From positions 1-64,000 of the forward strand of contig JAUIGO010000009.1 in assembly GCA_030429955.1 (NCBI GenBank): 64,000 nt of DNA, written 5' to 3'. The notes under the pieces are model-generated. The model saw only the letters and a program-made list of their open reading frames with translations. It was not told the origin of the DNA and made no database searches. Below are positions 46,282 to 52,393 of the stretch, in pieces; within the stretch, counting starts at the first letter, position 1; the number at the start of each line of letters is the position of its first letter. Source of the DNA: Bacteroidia bacterium (GTDB lineage Bacteria > Bacteroidota > Bacteroidia > Flavobacteriales > Flavobacteriaceae). A program made the position numbers and the translations under genes.

Positions 46282-46617
46282 ATGATGACTGAAGATACTA
46301 TAGAAGAAGGAAAACCAAACGCCATAATTAGCTACCTGACAATTATCGGAACTATTATAGCATTCTATATGAATAATGACAAGAAAAATGAATTCACGAG
46401 TTTTCATGTTCGCCAAGCATTAGGATTATGGCTAACTTTTTTCGCATTAGGCTATATTATTGGTGGCTTTGATAATTGGTTTGTTACTTTAGGTTGGTAT
46501 ATGTTTTTTGGTGTGCTATTTATTTTTAGTTTTATGACAGCTGTTACTGGTCGCACAGAACCAACACCAATTCTCGGAAACCTGTTTCAAAAAATATTTG
46601 CAGGCTTAGGTAAATAA
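46282..46617 (+). CDS. DUF4870-type small membrane protein
   Basis: This 111-residue protein has three hydrophobic segments and the conserved NEFTSFHVRQALGLWL motif before a membrane helix. The motif resembles DUF4870/Tic20-like proteins (FHxxQxL). The function is unknown. It lies 3 bp after the dihydroorotase-like gene and overlaps the following esterase by 1 bp (TAATG), so it belongs to the same operon. The start could be the first or second of two adjacent ATG codons. Confidence 0.75.
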   Translation: MMTEDTIEEGKPNAIISYLTIIGTIIAFYMNNDKKNEFTSFHVRQALGLWLTFFALGYIIGGFDNWFVTLGWYMFFGVLFIFSFMTAVTGRTEPTPILGNLFQKIFAGLGK

Positions 46618-47273
46618 TGCTAATGAAAAATCTTTCGCTTTACCACATTACAAGACCGTCTTCTTTACAAGAAAATGCACCTGCATTAATTATGTTTCAT
46701 GGTTATGGAAGTGATGAAAATGATTTGTTTTCATTTGCATCAGAGCTTCCAAAAGAACTATTTATCATTTCAGTAAGAGCGCCTTATCAAATGCAACCCT
46801 TTGGAAATGCTTGGTATGCTATTAATTTTGATGCAGACCAAAATAAATGGAGCGATGATGAGCAAGCCAAAACATCACGAGATAAGATTTCCGATTTTAT
46901 TGATGAAGCTGTTAATCATTATCCAATAGACAAAAACAATATAAATCTATTAGGATTCAGTCAAGGCACAATTTTAAGCTATGCAGTGGCTTTAAGTTAT
47001 CCTGAAAAGATTAAGAATGTAATTGCATTGAGTGGTTATATTAACCTAGATATCATTTCTGATGGTTTTCAAAAGAAAGATTTAAGCCACTTAAGCTTTT
47101 ATTGTTCTCATGGTAGCGTAGATCAGGTTATTCCTGTAGAATGGGCTAGACGTACACCAGAAATTCTTAAAAAATTAAATATAGACCATGTTTTTGAAGA
47201 ATTTCCAGTTGGTCATGGTGTTGCTCCGCAAAATTTCTATGCGTTTAAAAATTGGTTAGCTGTTAAAATTTAA
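46617..47273 (+). CDS. Phospholipase/carboxylesterase family alpha/beta hydrolase
   Basis: This 218-residue serine hydrolase of the short carboxylesterase family shows HGYGSDENDL near residue 30, the nucleophile elbow LLGFSQGT (Ser about 117), the catalytic Asp in HGSVDQVIP (about 165) and His in VGHGV (about 200). There is no signal peptide, so it acts in the cytoplasm on ester or acyl substrates. It is the last gene of the BatA-dihydroorotase-like-DUF4870 operon and converges with the gene at 47270-47776 with a 4-bp overlap of stops. Confidence 0.9.
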   Translation: MLMKNLSLYHITRPSSLQENAPALIMFHGYGSDENDLFSFASELPKELFIISVRAPYQMQPFGNAWYAINFDADQNKWSDDEQAKTSRDKISDFIDEAVNHYPIDKNNINLLGFSQGTILSYAVALSYPEKIKNVIALSGYINLDIISDGFQKKDLSHLSFYCSHGSVDQVIPVEWARRTPEILKKLNIDHVFEEFPVGHGVAPQNFYAFKNWLAVKI

Positions 47274-47776
47274 TATGATTGTGGAGGATACATAAACGAT
47301 TCTACCAATTTAAATTTCAGTTCCTTTTTATCTACAATTTCATAGGTTATAAATAATTCTCCCCAATATTTACCATCAGAGAAATCGGCTAAAATCCATT
47401 TATGGTTTAAAAGTCTTACTTTGTTTATCAGCATTCGTCCATCATTCATAGATTCATAAGGAATTAAAGGATGTTCGCCTTTTACTTCGTTTAGCTTATA
47501 AATCTCATCTTTTATAAACGGAATCAACTCAGAGGTATCATAACCATCTCGTTCAAAATAACTCAAGGCATCATCATTGTTTTCCAAATTAAAGTACATT
47601 AAATCAAGTACTTCACTGTGCAGAGACATGATAGAATCTTTATAAGCTGTTTCTCTTTCATCAGCAATATTTAATTTTTTTTCATACGATTCAAATACGT
47701 TTTTGGAGTTCACATATTGGAAAATCACTAGTAATAAGGCAAAAATAAATAGGTAAAGAAAGATTTTACTTTTCAT
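47270..47776 (-). CDS. Unrecognised membrane-anchored protein
   Basis: This 168-residue protein has one N-terminal hydrophobic helix (IFLYLFIFALLLVIFQYV), then an acidic helical segment and a beta-rich C-terminal part with GRMLINKVRLLNHKWILADF and WGELFITYEI. I do not recognise a family. The layout suggests a periplasmic domain tethered to the inner membrane. It lies 9 bp downstream of the MBL hydrolase gene and is probably cotranscribed with it. Its stop overlaps the convergent esterase stop by 4 bp. Confidence 0.7.
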   Translation of the reverse strand: MKSKIFLYLFIFALLLVIFQYVNSKNVFESYEKKLNIADERETAYKDSIMSLHSEVLDLMYFNLENNDDALSYFERDGYDTSELIPFIKDEIYKLNEVKGEHPLIPYESMNDGRMLINKVRLLNHKWILADFSDGKYWGELFITYEIVDKKELKFKLVESFMYPPQSY

Positions 47777-47785
47777 GAGTATATA

Positions 47786-48547
47786 TTATAAGTTTAATTC
47801 TAAAGTATCATAAGCTAAAAAAACGTTTTCTGGGAGATTTTGTTGCACTTCGTCATGAAAACCTAACATATGGCTTATATGCGTTAGGTAAGCACGTTTT
47901 GGCTTAACTAGGTCAATAAAATCAAGAGCTTCAGCTAGATTAAAATGCGAATGGTGTGGTTGTATTCTTAAGGCGCTTACTACTAAAACGTCTAAATTTT
48001 TTAGTTTTTCAGTTTCAGTTTCAGCAACAGTCTTAACATCTGTCAAGTATGCAAAATCTTTAAATCTATAACCGAAAACCTGTAATTTGTTATGATGTAA
48101 ATTAATAGGTATTACATTTATGTTACCAAGTATAAAAGGTTTATTTTTTATTTCAAAAGTTGACACACTTGGTGCTCCAGGATAACGGTTTTGAGTTTCA
48201 AAAATATATGCAAATCGCTCGTGAAAAGCTTTAATAACCCTTTTGTGCGCATATATAGGCAAAGGACCTTGCCTAAAACAAAAAGGTCTTATATCATCTA
48301 AGCCAGCAACGTGATCTGCATGTTCATGCGTGAATAATATACCATCAATTTTAGTGCAGTTTGCCCTAAGCATTTGGTACCTGAAATCTGGGCCGCAATC
48401 TACCACATAAGCATAATTATCCCATTCCAGCAAAATAGATACACGCAAGCGCTTGTCTTTTTTATTTGTACTTAAACAAACTGGATGATCACTGCTAATA
48501 ACTGGAATACCTTGAGAAGTTCCTGTACCTAAAAACGTAACTTTCAA
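47786..48547 (-). CDS. MBL-fold metallo-hydrolase (PhnP/YycJ-like)
   Basis: This protein of about 253 residues has a metallo-beta-lactamase fold: KVTFLGTGTSQGIPV at the start, the metal-binding FTHEHADHVAGLDDIR, VDCGPDF, and late His ligands in the LTHISHMLGFH region. Members are phosphodiesterases (PhnP cyclic phosphate) or nucleases; the substrate here is unknown. I chose the TTG at 48547 because relatives begin MKVTFLGTGTSQ and a -7 box (TATTTTTG, 48565-48572 on the minus strand) lies between it and the further ATG at 48589. The longer reading would start at 48589. Confidence 0.88.
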   Translation of the reverse strand: MKVTFLGTGTSQGIPVISSDHPVCLSTNKKDKRLRVSILLEWDNYAYVVDCGPDFRYQMLRANCTKIDGILFTHEHADHVAGLDDIRPFCFRQGPLPIYAHKRVIKAFHERFAYIFETQNRYPGAPSVSTFEIKNKPFILGNINVIPINLHHNKLQVFGYRFKDFAYLTDVKTVAETETEKLKNLDVLVVSALRIQPHHSHFNLAEALDFIDLVKPKRAYLTHISHMLGFHDEVQQNLPENVFLAYDTLELNL

Positions 48548-48605
48548 ATGTGTTAATTTTACAACAAAAATAGGGTTTATTTTTTTCATTGCGTATCTAA
48601 TTTAA

Positions 48606-48613
48606 TACCTTTG
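48606..48613 (+). promoter_or_regulatory. -7 box before the conserved 485-aa gene
   Basis: TACCTTTG matches TAnnTTTG and lies 29 bp upstream of the ATG at 48643. It is divergent from the MBL hydrolase gene. Confidence 0.5.
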
Positions 48614-48642
48614 TTAAAGACAATTAATTCAACAATTTATAG

Positions 48643-50100
48643 ATGGAAATTACCCTTAAAGGCGATATGGTTATCGAAAATGTGCCTTCAATTAAACAGA
48701 AAGCACTTCGAATAAATTTAAACGAGAACATATATGGATCTTTCGCCGAAATTGGAGCAGGACAAGAAACAGTAAGACAATTTTTTAGAGCAGGAGGAGC
48801 TTCAAGAACCATTGCAAAATCAATGTCTGCCTATGATAAAGATTTTAGTGATGCCATTTATGGGATTGAAAATGACAAACGTTATGTTACTGAAGCACGT
48901 TTAAGAAAAATGTTAAACCACGAAATTGGCTTAATTGAAGAACGTATCTCACGTGAAAAACATCCTAATAAGTTATTCTTCTCGTTTGCCAATACTGTTG
49001 CAACCATTGATTTTGCAAAAAAATATAAAGGACATGGATGGGTTGGAATAAAATATCAATTAGAGCCAGACCAAGAATACAATGATATTATTCTACATTT
49101 AAGATTCAAGGAGAATGATGCAAGGCTTCAACAAGAAACCTTAGGGATATTAGGTACAAACCTTATTTATGGTGCTTTTTATAAATACAATGAGCCAAAA
49201 AAACTGTTACGTTACTTATACGATCATTTGGATAAGGACCAATTGGAAATTGATACAATCAATTTTTCAGGACCAGTTTTTGAAGATGTAGATAACCGTT
49301 TAATGAGTTTACAGCTTGTAAAAAACGGAATGACAGACGCAGTAATGTTTGCTCCTGATGGTAACAACGTTCTGCCTGCAAGAGTTTTATACAAAAAAAA
49401 TATATTGACACTTCGTGGAAGTTTCAGACCTGTAACCAAAGTAAACATGGATATGTATGAGAAATCATATAATATGTTTATTAAAGAAAATAGAGTAAAC
49501 CCTGACAATACTCAGGTTGTTTTTGAAATTACACTATCCAATTTAAGAGCTGAAGGCGAAATTGATGAGCAAGATTTTATGGATAGAGCGCGACTACTCT
49601 GTTCTTTAGGTCAAACCGTTTTGATTTCAAATTTTCAAGAGTATTATAAATTGGTAGAATACTTCTCACAGTACTCTAAGAGCAGAATGGGCTTGGCAAT
49701 GGGAGTCAATAACCTTGTTGATATTTTTGACGAAAAATACTATCGCCACTTAAGTGGTGGTATATTGGAAGCCTTTGGTAAATTATTCTTTAAAGATTTA
49801 CGTGTGTATTTGTATCCAATGCTAAATGATGATGGTACTATAACCAACAGTGAAAATCTTAAAGTGCACCCAAGAATGAAAGAATTATACAAATTCTTTA
49901 AGTACAACGGAAAAGTTATAGACATACCAGAACATGATCCAAAAATACTTTCTATTTTCTCAAGAACAGTCTTAAAAATGATTTCTGAAAATAAAGAAGG
50001 CTGGGAAGAGATGCTACCTGTAGGTGTTGCAGAATTAATAAAAGAGAAAAGCCTTTTCGGTTGTGAAACAGAAGAGATTCTTCATAAAAAAGATGACTGA
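48643..50100 (+). CDS. Conserved flavobacterial cytosolic protein of unknown function
   Basis: This 485-residue soluble protein has no signal peptide or membrane segment. Recognisable conserved stretches are RQFFRAGGASRTIAKSMSAYDK, HGWVGIKYQLEPDQEY and LLRYLYDHLDKDQLEIDTINFSG. Some databases label relatives 'TonB-dependent receptor' or 'nicotinate nucleotide adenylyltransferase'; neither is supported by the sequence, which has no beta-barrel, plug or HxGH motif. The role is unknown; the high conservation I recall suggests a core function. A strong bidirectional terminator follows. Confidence 0.75.
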   Translation: MEITLKGDMVIENVPSIKQKALRINLNENIYGSFAEIGAGQETVRQFFRAGGASRTIAKSMSAYDKDFSDAIYGIENDKRYVTEARLRKMLNHEIGLIEERISREKHPNKLFFSFANTVATIDFAKKYKGHGWVGIKYQLEPDQEYNDIILHLRFKENDARLQQETLGILGTNLIYGAFYKYNEPKKLLRYLYDHLDKDQLEIDTINFSGPVFEDVDNRLMSLQLVKNGMTDAVMFAPDGNNVLPARVLYKKNILTLRGSFRPVTKVNMDMYEKSYNMFIKENRVNPDNTQVVFEITLSNLRAEGEIDEQDFMDRARLLCSLGQTVLISNFQEYYKLVEYFSQYSKSRMGLAMGVNNLVDIFDEKYYRHLSGGILEAFGKLFFKDLRVYLYPMLNDDGTITNSENLKVHPRMKELYKFFKYNGKVIDIPEHDPKILSIFSRTVLKMISENKEGWEEMLPVGVAELIKEKSLFGCETEEILHKKDD

Positions 50101-50112
50101 TTAAAAACAGAA

Positions 50113-50150
50113 AAACCGTTTGAAGTTATCAAATCAAACGGTTTAATTTT
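50113..50150. terminator. Bidirectional terminator between the 485-aa gene and bcp
   Basis: AAACCGTTTGA (50113-50123) pairs with TCAAACGGTTT (50134-50144), an 11-bp perfect stem with a 10-nt loop and a downstream T run. It sits between convergent genes. Confidence 0.85.
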
Positions 50151-50173
50151 TTTCGTTCCTTATAAATGTGCAG

Positions 50174-50629
50174 TTAGTTTCCTAATATCTGATCTGCATG
50201 TGCTTTAGTCTTAACTTTAGTAATCACATCCTCTATAACACCGTTTTCATCTATGATAAACGTTGTTCTATGAATACCGTCATACTCTCTTCCCATAAAT
50301 TTCTTTGGTCCCCAAACTCCGAAAGCTTCTATTACAGATTTATCCTCATCTGCTAATAATGGATATTGAAATCCATATTTATTTTTAAAGTTAGATTGTC
50401 TTTTAGCGCTATCTGCACTTACTCCCAAAATCTCGTATCCTTCTGCTTTAAAGCGCTCATAATTATCATTTAGGTCACAAGCCTCTGCAGTGCAACCAGG
50501 TGTACTCGCTTTAGGATAAAAGAATAACACCAATTTTTTACCTTTATAATCATTTAATGAAATTACATTTCCATCCTGATCTTTAGCTTTGAAATTTGGT
50601 ACCTTATCTCCTACTTTTAATGTGTTCAT
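50174..50629 (-). CDS. bcp: Thioredoxin-dependent thiol peroxidase (peroxiredoxin Q/Bcp)
   Basis: This 151-residue peroxiredoxin reduces hydrogen peroxide and organic peroxides using thioredoxin. The peroxidatic and resolving cysteines lie five residues apart in FYPKASTPGCTAEACDL, the Bcp/PrxQ arrangement. The Arg in the REYDGIHRTTFIID region supports catalysis. The length is typical. It is divergent from nth, with the two promoters overlapping in the 34-bp spacer. Confidence 0.95.
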   Translation of the reverse strand: MNTLKVGDKVPNFKAKDQDGNVISLNDYKGKKLVLFFYPKASTPGCTAEACDLNDNYERFKAEGYEILGVSADSAKRQSNFKNKYGFQYPLLADEDKSVIEAFGVWGPKKFMGREYDGIHRTTFIIDENGVIEDVITKVKTKAHADQILGN

Positions 50630-50635
50630 ATTTCT

Positions 50636-50658
50636 TAACTTTGATTTTTACAAAGATA
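50636..50658. promoter_or_regulatory. Overlapping divergent promoters of nth and bcp
   Basis: TAACTTTG (50636-50643, plus strand, for nth) and TATCTTTG (50651-50658 read on the minus strand, for bcp) both match TAnnTTTG exactly. They are only 7 bp apart and face each other. The predicted starts (about 50650 and 50644) would make the 5' ends overlap. Confidence 0.65.
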
Positions 50659-50663
50659 CATCA

Positions 50664-51323
50664 ATGAACAAGCAAGAAAAAGTAGAATTTGTTATAAAAA
50701 CCTTAAATAAGATTTATCCGGAAGTACCAATTCCGTTAGACCACAAAGATCCATATACTTTACTAATTGCAGTATTATTGTCTGCTCAGAGTACAGATAT
50801 TCGTGTTAACCAAATCACTCCATTATTGTTTGAAAAGGCAGATAATCCTTACGACATGGTAAAGTTAAGTGTCGAAGAAATAAGAGAGATCATTAAACCT
50901 GTTGGTTTATCGCCTATGAAGAGTAAAGGAATTTATGGTTTATCTAAAATTTTAATTGATAAACATCATGGTAAAGTACCTCAAAGTTTTGAGTTTTTAG
51001 AAGAACTACCTGCTGTTGGACACAAAACAGCAAGTGTTGTGATGTCTCAAGCTTTTGGTATTCCTGCATTTCCTGTAGATACTCATATTCATAGGTTAAT
51101 GTATCGTTGGAATTTAAGCAATGGGAAAAATGTAGTTCAAACAGAAAAGGATGCCAAACGTTTGTTCCCTAAAGAACTTTGGAATAAATTACATTTACAG
51201 ATTATTTGGTATGGAAGAGAATACTCTCCTGCTAGAGGATGGCATCTTGATAAAGACATCATTACTAAAACAATAGGAAGAAAATCTGTAATACAAGAGT
51301 ATATAAAAGCAAAAAAGCCTTAA
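50664..51323 (+). CDS. nth: Endonuclease III, cluster-less type
   Basis: This 219-residue bifunctional DNA glycosylase/AP lyase removes oxidised pyrimidines in base excision repair. The helix-hairpin-helix ELPAVGHKTASVV carries the catalytic Lys, and PVDTHIHR carries the catalytic Asp. The C-terminal Cys-X6-Cys-X2-Cys-X5-Cys iron-sulfur motif of the E. coli enzyme is absent: the protein contains no cysteine at all and ends in WYGREYSPARGWHLDKDI. The start is the ATG at 50664; the longer frame to 50589 runs back into bcp and its promoter. Confidence 0.94.
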   Translation: MNKQEKVEFVIKTLNKIYPEVPIPLDHKDPYTLLIAVLLSAQSTDIRVNQITPLLFEKADNPYDMVKLSVEEIREIIKPVGLSPMKSKGIYGLSKILIDKHHGKVPQSFEFLEELPAVGHKTASVVMSQAFGIPAFPVDTHIHRLMYRWNLSNGKNVVQTEKDAKRLFPKELWNKLHLQIIWYGREYSPARGWHLDKDIITKTIGRKSVIQEYIKAKKP

Positions 51324-51345
51324 TTTAAAAAATCAAGGCTCTTTT
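51316..51345 (+). terminator. Terminator of nth
   Basis: AGCCTT (51316-51321) and AAGGCT (51335-51340) form a 6-bp stem with a 13-nt loop, followed by CTTTTT. It is modest in strength and lies between convergent nth and the small minus-strand gene. Confidence 0.55.
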
Positions 51346-51355
51346 TCGCCAAAGT

Positions 51356-51505
51356 TTAGTTTAGAAGCGCTTCAAACTTTAATTTACTCTTACTACAATT
51401 TATAACACTTAAAGCTTGAGAATAATTCAGAAGAAAATTAACCGTTTCTTCTCTCGGTTGTAATGTTTTCGAATGTTTTGAATTTTCAATGTAAAGTTTT
51501 GCCAT
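51356..51505 (-). CDS. Small protein of 49 aa, conserved-looking
   Basis: This 49-codon frame starts MAKLYIENSKHSKTLQPRE and continues ETVNFLLNYSQALSVI, ending KFEALLN and TAA (51356-51358). It is protein-like (mixed charge, amphipathic helix VNFLLNYSQALSV) and fills the gap between nth and the sigma factor gene. I believe similar short proteins occur at this kind of locus in other Flavobacteriaceae, but cannot confirm that here. It is on the same strand as, and downstream of, the ECF sigma factor (67 bp gap), so readthrough could express it. No function can be assigned. Confidence 0.65.
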   Translation of the reverse strand: MAKLYIENSKHSKTLQPREETVNFLLNYSQALSVINCSKSKLKFEALLN

Positions 51506-51572
51506 TTACTTAATTTTTGGTGTTTAATATCTAATAAACGAGGCAAAACCATATATATTGTATTATTTTAAA

Positions 51573-52157
51573 TTAATTTGTTAAAACTATATTATGTTTA
51601 TCTATGACCTTTCTCAAATTAATGAGCGCATAACGCATTCTTCCTAGAGCAGTATTGATGCTTACACCAGTTTTATCTGAGATTTCTTTAAAGCTCATAT
51701 CGTTGTACATACGCATCACTAATACTTGTTTCTGGTCTTCAGGAAGTTCTTCAATCAATCGTCTTACATCTTCTTCAACTTGAGATTTTATAATGCTTTT
51801 TTCAGCATTTAACGACGAATCACTGATAACTGAAAAAATATCGAAATCTGAACTGTTGTCAAATTTCGGCATTCGATTGTTCTTTCTAAAATGGTCAATC
51901 ACCAAATTATGAGCAATACGCATAACCCATGGCAAGAATTTGCCTTCTTCATTATATTTACCCAACTTCAAGGTACGAATAACTTTAATAAAGGTATCCT
52001 GAAAGACATCTTCAGTAATATCCCTATCATACACTTTTGAATAAATAAAACTGTAAATTTTTTGTTTGTGCCTGTTAATTAGGATAGCAAGTGAATTTTC
52101 ATCACCTTTAATGTAGTTGCTTACCAAAACAGCATCTGTAATAAGTTCTCTTTTCAT
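51573..52157 (-). CDS. ECF-type RNA polymerase sigma factor
   Basis: This protein of about 194 residues has sigma-70 region 2 (YSFIYSKVYDRDITEDVFQDTFIKV, then GKFLPWVMRIAHNLVIDHFRK) and region 4 (LPEDQKQVLVMRMYNDMSFKEI, with SINTALGRMRYAL as the recognition helix). It directs RNA polymerase to a subset of promoters. No anti-sigma gene is adjacent. The start used is the ATG at 52157 (MKRELITDAVLVSNYI), the usual start in relatives; an upstream ATG at 52178 adds seven residues. It is followed by the 49-aa gene. Confidence 0.92.
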   Translation of the reverse strand: MKRELITDAVLVSNYIKGDENSLAILINRHKQKIYSFIYSKVYDRDITEDVFQDTFIKVIRTLKLGKYNEEGKFLPWVMRIAHNLVIDHFRKNNRMPKFDNSSDFDIFSVISDSSLNAEKSIIKSQVEEDVRRLIEELPEDQKQVLVMRMYNDMSFKEISDKTGVSINTALGRMRYALINLRKVIDKHNIVLTN

Positions 52158-52361
52158 ATCATTACTTTTAATACACAAAATAGCTTTGTGTTTGGGGATT
52201 AAAATTTAAAAAGTAATGTTATGTTATAGGCTAATAGTTTAATTTGCTGTTTAATACAAGTTCAAATATAACAACAATCGTTCCTAAAATGCAAAAAGAA
52301 TTCACTTTTTTTAACATTTTAACATAATTGCACCTCATTTTTATTGCTGAAATACTTGTAG

Positions 52362-52369
52362 TATCTTTG
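52362..52369 (+). promoter_or_regulatory. -7 promoter box of uvrA
   Basis: TATCTTTG matches TAnnTTTG, 24 bp before the uvrA ATG. A TTG lies upstream, but with a spacing of only 15 bp. The 215-bp gap between the sigma factor gene and uvrA holds nothing else I can name. Confidence 0.55.
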
Positions 52370-52393
52370 CGGGATTATTTCCTTAAAACATAG

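Noticed and set aside
48643-50100. Annotation as TonB-dependent receptor or nicotinate nucleotide adenylyltransferase
   Set aside because: No signal peptide, plug, barrel or HxGH motif is visible; the protein looks cytosolic.
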